From assembly GCA_947038155.1 (NCBI GenBank), contig CAMQVH010000002.1, positions 62,001 through 126,000 of the forward strand: a DNA stretch of 64,000 nucleotides, in the 5' to 3' direction. The notes beneath the pieces are model-generated. The model searched no databases. It was given only the letters and a program-made list of their open reading frames with translations, and was not told the origin of the DNA. Source of the DNA: an uncultured Bacteroides sp. Its GTDB lineage: Bacteria > Bacteroidota > Bacteroidia > Bacteroidales > Bacteroidaceae. Position numbers and translations under genes: made by a program. Shown one piece after another: positions 45,000-54,751 of this stretch (positions within the stretch are counted from its first letter, which is position 1; each line of letters opens with the position of its first letter).

Positions 45000-46772
45000 T
45001 TATTCCGTATCCACCTCTTCGCGCCATTCTTCTGAAAGCGCATAGTTATTGATAAACACGTATCCATCTAATGTGGATGGCACCGAGATGCCTAACCAAT
45101 AGAGAATTTGCGGTACTATCAGCGTATTCTCAACACAGATTCTTTCAGCATTGACATTGGTAGGCAATGTATTTGCAAACATGGCAGAAGCTTTCTGTTC
45201 GATATCCGGAGAACTGCTTGTTTTATCTTTAATATAATACATATTGAGTCCACCTTGTATCTGATTTTTAATTACTAATGTATCCTCCTCTAATTTCTCA
45301 AGTTGCTCTGTTGGCTTGAATTTCCAATAGCCGAGCATATCACTAGAAGGTTCAATATCAATTTCTCCCGATAGTTGCAAAAATTCTCTTTCAGCAAGAT
45401 CCTTTTTCCATAGACGTACTTCCGATATATAATAGGAAGTTGGCACAGAATAACCACCTATCGCCAAAAGGCTTGAATCCGGAGCCAATCCTTGGGTATC
45501 CGTAGTTCCAGATCCCTGCAACTTACCATCTAAAGTAATGAGCCAATTTCTCCTTCCGGAGGCAGCGGAACTTATGCTAACACCATAGTGATGCCATTTA
45601 GAATCATTGTATCCGGTAATAGCTTGCTCAAGAGCAGGACCTTCCTTAGGATTTGTTCTCATGGATACAGTTCCTCTCTGCCTATATAGTCCCCAGCCGG
45701 CTTTTCCAAGTATGCGATCCCAATTGTTACCATTATATGTACCGTCCTGCCTAGGAACCATACGCATTATGATCTCCATTGAAAATGCATCCATACCTAA
45801 AGAATAATATTTACCTATACTATCAAAAACGACAGCCTTGTATTCATTCTGAGAATCAAAATATGCACCGTATAGTCTATTACCATTCAATTGTTTTTCC
45901 GTATAATGATTGTAGTAAAACAGACCAAACGTGTTACGCTCCACTTCCGAAGTGCCACCATAACGACCGTCAGCCGATCCACCGTGATTGGAAGTTACAA
46001 CAATAAGCCAGTCTTCGTAAAATGCATTCTCACGGGCATCAATCGCTGACAAAAATTCACCAATGTATCCGTCTATAGTTTTAAGTGCACTGACATAAGC
46101 GGCGTTGTCCGCTTTGAATCCCCCACTCTTCCCAGCCTCCAACATTCCTGAAAAATCGGCCAGAATGAATGTGTAATCTTCATTCGCAATATGATTGAGA
46201 ACCACATCCCGAGTTTGAACGTCATTTTCTGAAGTAATGGTAGTCTTAGCATTGTTAAGCATATTTTTGTTCAGTTTCGCCCAAGGTGTCACACACAATG
46301 AAAGCATATTCACGTCATTATTCGAAATATAGCTAATAATGTTTTGATAGTGAATTACCTTTTCATTCGGATTGTTCGGATTGTACTCCACATTAGCAGT
46401 ATAAGATTCATCGGTTATACTGTGCTTTTCGGGTATGACCCCAGTGAGCATGGTTGCCCACGTTACAGGGTCTTCGTTCCTCTCGACAGACAGGGTTCGA
46501 TTGTCACTAACTCCTGTCCACGAATATTTACTATTTTTCAACATCTTAGCAATGGCACCATCGGCAGGAAGGGAGTTCTTCACCACTTCACCAACCGCAC
46601 CATCTATATTTATCCATAATACTTTACGATGGATTTTGGTAGATATGCCGGTATCTATAGTTCCATCGTCTGCTATTTCAGCAGGTGTATCGTATTCCGT
46701 GCAAGCATAGTTAAATGCCAGGACACAAACAACAAGCAAGCTGTATGTGAGAATATTTAATAGTTTATTCAT
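45000..46772 (-). CDS. Alkaline-phosphatase-fold lipoprotein with LamG-like domain (DUF4983-type), last gene of the Sus-like operon
   Basis: A 590-aa lipoprotein (signal ending FNYAC). Residues about 48-320 have the alkaline phosphatase/phosphodiesterase superfamily layout: first strand VLWINIDGA with Asp57, nucleophile region DPVTWATMLTG with Thr104 or Thr107, and VVTSNHGG where active members have SDHG, so the metal-binding Asp is Asn262 while His263 is kept. The D..GH metal site seems absent (ADFSGMLEAGKSGG). A LamG/concanavalin-like domain follows (about 330-480, GLYRQRGTVSMRTNPKEG, KWHHYGVSISSAASG, LITLDGKLQGSG), then a C-terminal part like DUF4983. It pairs with the paralogue at 48915. 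Catalysis is doubtful; glycan or peptide binding at the surface is inferred. Confidence 0.72.
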   Translation of the reverse strand: MNKLLNILTYSLLVVCVLAFNYACTEYDTPAEIADDGTIDTGISTKIHRKVLWINIDGAVGEVVKNSLPADGAIAKMLKNSKYSWTGVSDNRTLSVERNEDPVTWATMLTGVIPEKHSITDESYTANVEYNPNNPNEKVIHYQNIISYISNNDVNMLSLCVTPWAKLNKNMLNNAKTTITSENDVQTRDVVLNHIANEDYTFILADFSGMLEAGKSGGFKADNAAYVSALKTIDGYIGEFLSAIDARENAFYEDWLIVVTSNHGGSADGRYGGTSEVERNTFGLFYYNHYTEKQLNGNRLYGAYFDSQNEYKAVVFDSIGKYYSLGMDAFSMEIIMRMVPRQDGTYNGNNWDRILGKAGWGLYRQRGTVSMRTNPKEGPALEQAITGYNDSKWHHYGVSISSAASGRRNWLITLDGKLQGSGTTDTQGLAPDSSLLAIGGYSVPTSYYISEVRLWKKDLAEREFLQLSGEIDIEPSSDMLGYWKFKPTEQLEKLEEDTLVIKNQIQGGLNMYYIKDKTSSSPDIEQKASAMFANTLPTNVNAERICVENTLIVPQILYWLGISVPSTLDGYVFINNYALSEEWREEVDTE

Positions 46773-46783
46773 CTGATATAAAT

Positions 46784-48901
46784 TTACGGTTTATAATAAA
46801 ATGTACCAAACTCGGTAAACGACTGTACTCTGAACCTAAAACGAGACATATCTGTTTCATTCCAGTTATCATTACGATTAGGTTCAGGAAGTTTTATACG
46901 CAGATATCTCACTTGTTCTTTTGACGGAAAATCATAGAAACCCTCACTTTTAATATTGGGCAACTCGGGATGTGCAATGGAATCAATCTGCACAATTTCC
47001 CTCCAAACTATATTTTCGTCAAGCGGATCATTAATAATATCCTGATTGACAGGAGTCTCGATAATCAGCTTAGTTGCCGCAAAGTCTGAGTTGTTGCCAG
47101 CCAGAAATACACCATTAACATCTGTCGTCTCTTTCATATCAATAAACAAATAATACGGAAGTGGCGGAGTACTTGTATCGTTGTTGTAATATGAAGTCCA
47201 TCCTGTTGATTTGTCGCTGTCCAGCAATCGGTCCGGCGACTGCCCTGAATTAAAGTTATCGCTTCCATTTGCATCCAGTGCATAAATCTCCCAGTCAGCT
47301 CGATTATGACGGTAGTGATACCCGTTACTTGGGAAATCAACCACACCACTTGATGGATTTTCTGCCAGAGGCGAGTATTTCCATATGGCTTTATCCATCA
47401 GCGGATATTTCGATGCATAACTACGGGCTTCGTCTGTCAGCGAATAGCCCCAATGCTCAAAGAATGGTGAAAAATCTTCCTTAAAATAGTCACATAAAGC
47501 CTTAAAGAAATAGGTAGAAGTAGAATGATCTATGGAAATTTTATCTTTAATCATACGGTTCAACTCTATATAAAAAGCCCAATCGTCATCTTTGTAGTTA
47601 GCTAATTGAACGAGGCTTGCCAATGCGTATGTCGGCCGTACTTCCGACTTTATATCAGATACAAACCAGCGGCTACTATCGGTATCTGCATATGCCAATG
47701 CTTTGGGGAATTGCTCCGCAATGCTACTGCCTTCTTCCGGGAAAATCGGTCCCATCGGATACCCATCCTCTCTTAATCCTTTCTCAGCCATGCGATATAG
47801 GGGAATTGCTTTTACCGCATCAGATACTTCGCTCCACCAGGGTGATTTTATATCTCTGAAAGAGTAATTTCTATATAACGCATTAAAAATAGCAACAGAA
47901 TTACCGGATTTCAACGTTTGATAGCTAGCCAGCTCATTCAACAGATAATTTGTATTCAATGCCACTACACCATAATCGGCATTACGAATATACAGATTGT
48001 CCAACAACTCCACATCCAGCACCACACGCTCAGGAAAATCGGGAGCACGCATTGAAAAATCCTGTGCCCCAACCTGCAAACTGTAATAGTTATAATAATA
48101 GGTCTCGACAGCATTGTCCCATGCTTCCAGTGTGTTCGGCATCTTTTCAGCAATGATAGGATCATCATTTATCATATCCAATAATCGCTCACGCTGAACG
48201 GAAAAAGCGACATGCCGGCCACGCAACTCGAGCCACGGTACAGTCGTTGTACGCAACTGCTCAACCCACGCTGTTACATCAGTAGAACCGACAATAAAAT
48301 CAGGCGAACGATAAGCCCCGTTAATCTCCATAACAAAATCCGCACTACCATTCACATCCTTGCTTTTTTCGATCCATATCATACCTCCCAAAGGATTACG
48401 AATCGTGTTTTTTCCCGGGAACAGTTGCTTCGAAGTAGTAACTACCGGCAAACGCAAGTAGGGAGAAATATCCGTCAAATCATCTAAATGAGAACCGATG
48501 ATAACCGTCAACCCCATAGTGTTGTCATTAATGGTTATAGTAATCAATTCACCTGCTCCGGCATAAAGCCCGGTGCTGTATATCGGACGAGGAACTTGTT
48601 GCACGTCAAGATCGTATGCAGGAATGTATCTCTTGCTTAAATCAAGCGCAAGCAGTGTATTGACAGTATTATCGACTAAAGTATCTACCAAACCTGGAAA
48701 AATACGGGCACTTTCATACATACTGACATCGATTCCTTCACCTGTTACTATGGTTACATTGGTAGAATCGGCGGTATCATCCTCTGTCCCGCTTTCGATA
48801 TCATATTGATAAGCAATGTTGCAGCTTCCCATAAAAAACATACAGGAAATGAATGACAGCAAAACTGCATAGTCGGCTTTTAGTTTATTAAAGCATTTCA
48901 T
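46784..48901 (-). CDS. Peptidase M60 (enhancin)-like lipoprotein, apparently non-catalytic, with C-terminal F5/8-type domain
   Basis: A 705-aa lipoprotein (signal ending FFMGSC). Residues about 100-340 follow M60 family order: IYSTGLYAGAGELITITI, LTVIIGSHLDDL, NPLGGMIWIE, then a helical region. At the place of the zinc motif HEXGH it reads NELAS (322-326), followed by YQTLKSGNSVAIFNALYRNYS, so both histidines are missing. Residues about 540-700 look like an F5/8-type (discoidin) domain (DSDKSTGWTSYYNND, YYLFIDMKETTDVNGVFLAG, VRYLRIKLPEPNR). M60 proteins bind and cut O-glycosylated mucins; this one may only bind. It lies between the two phosphatase-fold/LamG genes with gaps of 11-13 nt. The alignment of the lost motif is by eye. 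Confidence 0.68.
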   Translation of the reverse strand: MKCFNKLKADYAVLLSFISCMFFMGSCNIAYQYDIESGTEDDTADSTNVTIVTGEGIDVSMYESARIFPGLVDTLVDNTVNTLLALDLSKRYIPAYDLDVQQVPRPIYSTGLYAGAGELITITINDNTMGLTVIIGSHLDDLTDISPYLRLPVVTTSKQLFPGKNTIRNPLGGMIWIEKSKDVNGSADFVMEINGAYRSPDFIVGSTDVTAWVEQLRTTTVPWLELRGRHVAFSVQRERLLDMINDDPIIAEKMPNTLEAWDNAVETYYYNYYSLQVGAQDFSMRAPDFPERVVLDVELLDNLYIRNADYGVVALNTNYLLNELASYQTLKSGNSVAIFNALYRNYSFRDIKSPWWSEVSDAVKAIPLYRMAEKGLREDGYPMGPIFPEEGSSIAEQFPKALAYADTDSSRWFVSDIKSEVRPTYALASLVQLANYKDDDWAFYIELNRMIKDKISIDHSTSTYFFKALCDYFKEDFSPFFEHWGYSLTDEARSYASKYPLMDKAIWKYSPLAENPSSGVVDFPSNGYHYRHNRADWEIYALDANGSDNFNSGQSPDRLLDSDKSTGWTSYYNNDTSTPPLPYYLFIDMKETTDVNGVFLAGNNSDFAATKLIIETPVNQDIINDPLDENIVWREIVQIDSIAHPELPNIKSEGFYDFPSKEQVRYLRIKLPEPNRNDNWNETDMSRFRFRVQSFTEFGTFYYKP

Positions 48902-48914
48902 ATTGCATTCTAAT

Positions 48915-50744
48915 TTAATTATTTAAAGAAACGTAATCTAATGCCCAGCCTTCACCATCGAAATTCCAGGAAGAATCAACCGGCTCTCCAAACCATTGAA
49001 AAATCTGATAGGATAAATCGACTGTATTAAGAACCGTTTTATAGTAGGAATCGTCTATAAGTGGGCATACCTTATCCGTTACAATACTCTCCTGCCTGCG
49101 CGTTACGTAATCATCGGTAGGCGCAAACGTACCAACCGGTTTATTGAAGTATAATCTTTTATCTTTTGATGTATATTTCGAATAATCTTCCAAATAAGAT
49201 AATCCGATATCATCTTCGCGATCGTTGGGGTAATAACCCACCAGATTATTCCAATACGGATATAATTCACCCAAAAGGTCCAGTTTTGTAGTACAATGAT
49301 ACTCCGCAATAATATCAGCAGGTAGAGCAACGTTGTAAAACTGGAGATCGTTTATATATAGATTTGCCTGACTAGGTCTGTCCGGAGAAAACGTATGTCC
49401 GATGGCAAGAGGCGCATCTGTCCACATATCTTTACTGCCGTCTATCTTACATCCCATCTGATACTTACCGTCAAGATAAAATAAGATGGAGTCACCTTTC
49501 TGGGTATCATCAACCTCTTTTATAACTAGCGTATAAGAATGCCATGATCCGTCACGTCTCGTAGATGGTAAGCGGAAAACCGAAGAACCCTCTTTAAAAT
49601 TAGCAGCAAATTCGACTTGCGTATTATTAGAAAACATTAGCTGCCAACCAGTACCTGCTTTTTGGTATCTTTTCGATATTATATTTCTATTACCCCAGGG
49701 GTCGCCGTGCTTATCAAACATTTTAAACTGAATGGTATATCCACTTTTATCCACCTCTTCATCCGGATTGGAACTCCATCGTTTACCCATATTAAAAAAC
49801 TCGGTATTTCCAGTCATAACGGCATTTGTTGTCGCTTTTTGTCCGGGACCGACGAAATAAGGACTATAGAATTTGTATTGTAGTTCATCCGAGCCCGGCC
49901 TTTGCAACAATTTGGATGCAAACCGACTGTTATAGAGCATCATGAAAGAATTGAGACGCGGATCATCATACAACGATGCCGGAGTTACATTACCTTCATA
50001 AACACCACCATAAGAAGATGTAATAACTACAAGCCAGTTTTCCTGAACGTAACGCGGACGCGCTTCAAGTGCTTTCATTATTTTACCGATGAAAGCATCT
50101 ACATTGTAAATCGCATCAATAACCTCACTGGTAGGAGTTGTCTCATTGCTCCAGAATCCATGTTGCTCACCAGTCTGTTGAACACCGCCGAACTGTGCAA
50201 CTACGATATCCGAGATTGTTTCACCATTGATTTCAGCAATAAGAGCATCAGCGGTTTCACTGTCGGCCGAAGTCTTTCTTTTAGTATCGGCAACACTCCC
50301 GAAAGCTCCGAAAAACTCCGTATCGGAAGAATAAAAGCTAACTTTTAGATTTTCATCCGCCTCTTTCAATCGTTGAAGAAAAGAAGGCGTTTCGAGTTCG
50401 TCAATTCCTTGATTGACATCAAGCCCGTTCTTTGTTGTTCCGGTCAGCAAATTTGCCCATCCACGTTCTTTACTTACCCCTTCTTCATTGTCGGCAAGTC
50501 CGTAAAAAGTAAACAAAGATTTATCCGTCATGGAGCGGATAACTGGAGCCTTTCGTGTATTGTACGCCTCATTAACGGCTATTCCGGATGCACCATCGAT
50601 AACCACCATCAATACGTGTCCCGTAGTATATTCAGTACCCGACTCCGGATAATCATCAGTCAAAAGCCTTTCCATATCCTCATTGCACGAGAATGCAAAT
50701 ACAGCAAACAGGCAAAGCATTATATTTTTTATCAACTTTTCCAT
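48915..50744 (-). CDS. Alkaline-phosphatase-fold lipoprotein with LamG-like domain (DUF4983-type), degenerate paralogue
   Basis: A 609-aa lipoprotein (signal ending AFSC at Cys20), paralogous to 45000-46772 in domain order. The phosphatase-like half (about 42-300) keeps the first strand VLMVVIDGA but reads GWANLLTG at the nucleophile position, and ITSSYGG (241-247) where active enzymes have SDHG, so several metal ligands are gone. The LamG-like domain (about 335-490) is well formed: YTIQFKMFDKHGDPWGNRNI, WQLMFSNNTQVEFAANF, SWHSYTLVIKEVDD, ILFYLDGKYQMG, LYINDLQFYNVAL. A short C-terminal domain follows. It is 13 nt upstream of the M60-like gene. Probably a surface binding protein rather than an enzyme. 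Confidence 0.7.
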   Translation of the reverse strand: MEKLIKNIMLCLFAVFAFSCNEDMERLLTDDYPESGTEYTTGHVLMVVIDGASGIAVNEAYNTRKAPVIRSMTDKSLFTFYGLADNEEGVSKERGWANLLTGTTKNGLDVNQGIDELETPSFLQRLKEADENLKVSFYSSDTEFFGAFGSVADTKRKTSADSETADALIAEINGETISDIVVAQFGGVQQTGEQHGFWSNETTPTSEVIDAIYNVDAFIGKIMKALEARPRYVQENWLVVITSSYGGVYEGNVTPASLYDDPRLNSFMMLYNSRFASKLLQRPGSDELQYKFYSPYFVGPGQKATTNAVMTGNTEFFNMGKRWSSNPDEEVDKSGYTIQFKMFDKHGDPWGNRNIISKRYQKAGTGWQLMFSNNTQVEFAANFKEGSSVFRLPSTRRDGSWHSYTLVIKEVDDTQKGDSILFYLDGKYQMGCKIDGSKDMWTDAPLAIGHTFSPDRPSQANLYINDLQFYNVALPADIIAEYHCTTKLDLLGELYPYWNNLVGYYPNDREDDIGLSYLEDYSKYTSKDKRLYFNKPVGTFAPTDDYVTRRQESIVTDKVCPLIDDSYYKTVLNTVDLSYQIFQWFGEPVDSSWNFDGEGWALDYVSLNN

Positions 50745-50760
50745 TGTATTTCATAATAAG

Positions 50761-52446
50761 TTATTCATAATCAACTTCTATCATCATCGCATTGCGAACC
50801 ATATTACCATCAAAACGACTGAAATCACCAAGCAGCAGCAATCCGTTTGAATTGGTCGAAGTACGAGTTTCAATTACTTTGTAGAGTTCACCCTGGAAGA
50901 TGCCCGGCACATTAAATTGTTGCAGCGCCTTTCCATCACGACCCAATATAAGGAAACCACGGCGAGTTACACCATCGTATTTCGTAAACGCACCTGAAAC
51001 AACAATATTATCATTATCAAGCAGACAGGCAAAATTGGCCAATCCTCCTTCCATTTTTCCGATCTTGAAAATTTCATCACGTGTGCCATCATCATTCAAC
51101 ATAACTACACTCTGTGCAGGAATACCGTTGAACTCAGAAAACTCCCCAGTTATAAGGATTTTCTTTTTGTTTTTATTGTACCGGATTTTAGTAATACTTC
51201 CATTTGCGCCCGTACCGATGTTTCTCATAAAAGTTTCATCAAGGGTACCTTCGGCATTCAACTTCACAATATTCTTCACAGACTGTCCATCGAAACTGCT
51301 GAATGTCCCTACTATGACAATACCGTCACTTTCGACCATACAAGCATCTAAAATCTGCCCGATAACTCCTTCTGCATCCCTGCGATAGCTATCATCAAGT
51401 TCTCCAGTCCTTGACATACGCAATACACTCGCAACCTTCGAATAATCCAAAACCATACTCTCAGCATAGGATTTTTCGGTATTAATACGACAGTAGTTTG
51501 TAATATTTCCTACTGCTACCACCTTCTCATTGGAAGTTATAAATGTACGGACAGGCGCTTCAAGAGTTCCCCCGTTGAATACCGGTATCTTACAATTTAT
51601 GCTTGTATTATTCTTTTTCGAAGGCAGCGCTACAGTTTTATAATACGAGGCTACTTCATTAGTAGCTATCGTGATGTTATTGACCGGCAACTTATCCCAG
51701 CCGTATTCTGAAAATTTACCCGACAGAAGAACCCTGTGGTCACTAGGAAAATAAGCAAATGAATTAAGGTAACATTCAATATCTGTCACTCCCGGATTGG
51801 CCAGATCAATGCCGGCTCCCTGACCAGGATCAAGTTTAAAGTCAGTTACCCATTTTCCCGATACAGAGCCGTCTGTCAAAACCATAGATATACAAGAAAA
51901 ACTCTGCGAGCTATTTTCATTGTAGTAGGCCTGCATATAGTCGCCAACAGGATAATATACCCGTGCTTTTGAATAATGTTCCGCACAATCGTAAATAGGT
52001 CCCGAAGTGCCTTTAAAGCCGTATGACTGATCTATCTTAATATTTCCTAATACAGTGAGACGAGGTCCATAGAAAACCTGTTCTTTCAATACAATATAAG
52101 CCGTACCCGAACTAAGATTTCCAGGTACTTTCACGGTGATTGTCGTGTCGGTAGCAGTTACAATTTTAGTTTCTTCATCAGAAATATAGAACTTGAAATC
52201 GTAACGTCCTGATTGCGGATCACACCAGTTCAACATCCCTTTTGCTTTGAATACAACCGTATCATTGGGATAAGCGCTTTCCGGAGAAGGAGATTCAGCC
52301 AGCAAACCGATTCCAAGCGGAGCTTTTCCACCACTGTACGGATCATCTTTAATATTGCTGTTCAGATCACTGTTACAGGATGTTACCAATAACGAAGTGA
52401 ATACGGAGCAAACAATCATTAACGAATAGATGGTAATATGTTTCAT
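50761..52446 (-). CDS. Surface lipoprotein with IPT-like and delta-60/DUF5122 propeller repeats (DUF5008-like)
   Basis: A 561-aa lipoprotein (signal ending LLVTSC). Residues about 45-135 form an Ig/IPT-like sandwich (ESAYPNDTVVFKAKGMLNW, TTITVKVPGNLSSGTAYIVLK), as in SusE-like surface proteins. From about 330 there are repeats with the delta-60 pattern of beta-propellers: SRTGELDDSYRRDAEG, GTFSSFDGQSVKNIVKLNAE, GEFSEFNGIPAQSVVMLNDD, GAFTKYDGVTRRGFLIL, GDFSRFDGNMVRNAMMI. It occupies the position of SusE/SusF after SusC, SusD and a FAS1 lipoprotein, so a glycan- or glycopeptide-binding role at the surface is likely. Confidence 0.77.
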   Translation of the reverse strand: MKHITIYSLMIVCSVFTSLLVTSCNSDLNSNIKDDPYSGGKAPLGIGLLAESPSPESAYPNDTVVFKAKGMLNWCDPQSGRYDFKFYISDEETKIVTATDTTITVKVPGNLSSGTAYIVLKEQVFYGPRLTVLGNIKIDQSYGFKGTSGPIYDCAEHYSKARVYYPVGDYMQAYYNENSSQSFSCISMVLTDGSVSGKWVTDFKLDPGQGAGIDLANPGVTDIECYLNSFAYFPSDHRVLLSGKFSEYGWDKLPVNNITIATNEVASYYKTVALPSKKNNTSINCKIPVFNGGTLEAPVRTFITSNEKVVAVGNITNYCRINTEKSYAESMVLDYSKVASVLRMSRTGELDDSYRRDAEGVIGQILDACMVESDGIVIVGTFSSFDGQSVKNIVKLNAEGTLDETFMRNIGTGANGSITKIRYNKNKKKILITGEFSEFNGIPAQSVVMLNDDGTRDEIFKIGKMEGGLANFACLLDNDNIVVSGAFTKYDGVTRRGFLILGRDGKALQQFNVPGIFQGELYKVIETRTSTNSNGLLLLGDFSRFDGNMVRNAMMIEVDYE

Positions 52447-52466
52447 TGTACTATCTTTATTTATAG

Positions 52467-53189
52467 TTAATTATCCGGTTCTGTTTCTATTGTCGCATTT
52501 ATAGCTTTGGTAGCGAAAAGATATGGTTCAAAACCAAATGCATGATCGGTTAATCTGAGTACATGTACCACTCCGTTGGTCGGTTGTATATCAGATGTTG
52601 CTACATAAGCGTTTTTCATATCTCCTATAGTGAAATCATAGACATAAGAGTATATGATTTGTCTTGCACCGGCATATTTCACATTGTTTGCATCATAATA
52701 AACAACACCCATGTTCATAGGCTGCTGACCATAAGATAAAAATGCCTGTCCCGGATAGGCTGCTATGGCAGTCGTATCAATTTGAGGTATATCTTTCAGC
52801 AAATATTTATCTTTTACAATGTACATTGACAGCATTTCACGCCAGACTTCCGGTTTTATCTGACTAAAACTCTTGATGCTATCATGCCCCATACGATACC
52901 AAATACGGTTCAGATAATTAAAACTACCACGGATTGACCAATCGGTAGGTGCAAAAAAGGTAATTTGTTCGTCTTCAAAAACATCTTCCATACCGGACAG
53001 CCGGATGACTTCCACCAAATCTTTAAAATAATCGGGTCTTGATTCCAAATATTGCATCATATTCCCATTATAATAAGGGTTCGCTTTTCCACCATCAATT
53101 AAATAACTATCATCGGCACAATTGTACATGAGTACTGCCAAAAGGCAACATCCGACAATTTTCTTCCATAATTTGATATTATTTTTCAT
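52467..53189 (-). CDS. Fasciclin (FAS1)-like domain lipoprotein, second module
   Basis: A 240-aa lipoprotein from the ATG at 53189 (MKNNIKLWKK), whose signal peptide ends LMYNC; an ATG at 53225 would overlap the SusD gene and give a poor signal. One FAS1 domain spans about 38-225, with MMQYLESRPDYFKDLVEVIRLSGMEDVF (FAS1 helix), ITFFAPTDWSI (the conserved FxPTD/N block) and NGVVHVLRLT (the C-terminal H2 block). FAS1 proteins are adhesion/binding folds. It is between SusD and the propeller lipoprotein, in the same position as the FAS1 gene at 58964 in the first module. Confidence 0.83.
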   Translation of the reverse strand: MKNNIKLWKKIVGCCLLAVLMYNCADDSYLIDGGKANPYYNGNMMQYLESRPDYFKDLVEVIRLSGMEDVFEDEQITFFAPTDWSIRGSFNYLNRIWYRMGHDSIKSFSQIKPEVWREMLSMYIVKDKYLLKDIPQIDTTAIAAYPGQAFLSYGQQPMNMGVVYYDANNVKYAGARQIIYSYVYDFTIGDMKNAYVATSDIQPTNGVVHVLRLTDHAFGFEPYLFATKAINATIETEPDN

Positions 53190-53215
53190 ATCTATACATT
53201 TTAAGTTTATCAGAG

Positions 53216-54727
53216 TTACTCCCAAAATAAATTCAATCCAATCTGTGTGTTGTTTTTCAACGCATTACGATGAATAGGCCATGTCCATGCCCCCACATTG
53301 AAATTAGTACGCGTCATCGGATTCATACAATAGTTTCTGTTATACACCTTTCCTGTACGAACCAAATCATAATAGTAATGTCCTTCACCGATAAGCTCTC
53401 TGCAGCGTTCCCAGAAAATAGCATCCATCAGTTCACTACCCGAGGTATTTATTTCGGAAGCATGTGCCCTATTGCGGACCCGGTTGAGTAATTCGCAGGC
53501 TTTCGTATCGTTAGTCCCCAAAGCGGCAAGAGCTTCAGCATACAACAAAAGTGCACCTGCATAACGGAATACTATTTGATTGCCGGAGTTGGACGTAATT
53601 GTTCCGTTTCCATAAGTATCAATATTCCAAAATTTCTTGATTTCCTTAGGAGCAGAACTTGAAACCGAAGTAGAATATATCTTTTCGTCAAACCATAGTT
53701 CTTTTCTCGCATCATCTTCATACATAGGGAACAGACTCATTAGATAATCTCCTGAATAACAGAACACTGGTGTATACTTGTTCAGACAGGAATAGGAAAC
53801 ATTATCAGAAAACTTTGCATTCATCATAAATATCTCATTGAAATTTATATTTTGTGCAATCTCAAACAAGCCTTCGTCTGACCCTCCTGCGAAAATCACG
53901 GAACTTCTATTTATATCAAGTAATGAATAAGCTCCATTGTTACGTTCCAGTTCCTCGCCTAGCGAAACAACATTCCTATAATATTGCTCTTTATTTTGTG
54001 CATCAAACTGTACAAGCCACAAGTTTATATGCATCATCAGCGCAATGACAGAACCTCTGGAGGCTCTAATCCCTTTGCTCGAATAAGATGAATATGACCA
54101 TGGTAGTACTTCCGCTCCCGGATCATCGTCAAGCAAAGGTTGTAAGTCAGCAAGGCAATTTTGCAAAACTATAACCATATTGGTTCTTGGCAAGGGAGCT
54201 TCATTATAGGCATTTGTATAATAAGGCACATCTCCAAAAGCCCTTACGATGAAGAAATAAGACAAGTTACGCATGAAAATAGCTTCTGCCTTAAAACGAC
54301 TCCGTTTCAATCCATCCATACCGGGCACTTTGTCTATCTCAGCAAGCAGAATATTGGCATCCTGAATAGCAGTATAAAACACATCCCATTGCATTATTAA
54401 ACCGCCCCTAGCATCATCGGGATATGTATTACGCAATTCACCCATATCGTTGTTAGCCAGATAAGCTACATATTTATCCCCAGTGCTGTAGGCTGTTATT
54501 GGAGCGCACCGCATATCTCCGCTATACGTAAGGAAAGGACGTTGTGACATTGTTGCATTCCGAAACGAATTGTATATGCTTAACAAAAAAGCTTCCGCAT
54601 TCGTCTCATTTCCCTGCGCCCAAAAATCATCACCCGATAATTTATCTTCACTCTTATTTGCAAGCGAGTCACAACCGGCAAACAGGCAAGATACTATCAA
54701 AGTCATTATTAAAACTATATTTTTCAT
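53216..54727 (-). CDS. SusD-like outer-membrane nutrient-binding lipoprotein, second module
   Basis: A 503-aa lipoprotein (signal ending LFAGC, Cys19) of normal SusD length, with TPR-like helices. Typical blocks: NEAEAFLLSIYNSFR-type N-terminal helix (NETNAEAFLLSIYNSFR), RFKAEAIFMRNLSYFFIVRAFGDVPYYT (residues about 140-170) and LLYAEALAALGTNDTKACELLNRVRNRAH with FWERCRELIGEGHYYYDLVRTGK near the C-terminus. It caps the SusC channel encoded 24 nt upstream and binds the ligand at the cell surface. The ligand is not predictable from sequence. Confidence 0.94.
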   Translation of the reverse strand: MKNIVLIMTLIVSCLFAGCDSLANKSEDKLSGDDFWAQGNETNAEAFLLSIYNSFRNATMSQRPFLTYSGDMRCAPITAYSTGDKYVAYLANNDMGELRNTYPDDARGGLIMQWDVFYTAIQDANILLAEIDKVPGMDGLKRSRFKAEAIFMRNLSYFFIVRAFGDVPYYTNAYNEAPLPRTNMVIVLQNCLADLQPLLDDDPGAEVLPWSYSSYSSKGIRASRGSVIALMMHINLWLVQFDAQNKEQYYRNVVSLGEELERNNGAYSLLDINRSSVIFAGGSDEGLFEIAQNINFNEIFMMNAKFSDNVSYSCLNKYTPVFCYSGDYLMSLFPMYEDDARKELWFDEKIYSTSVSSSAPKEIKKFWNIDTYGNGTITSNSGNQIVFRYAGALLLYAEALAALGTNDTKACELLNRVRNRAHASEINTSGSELMDAIFWERCRELIGEGHYYYDLVRTGKVYNRNYCMNPMTRTNFNVGAWTWPIHRNALKNNTQIGLNLFWE

Positions 54728-54751
54728 ATTCTTCTATATTTAATCGTTCAT

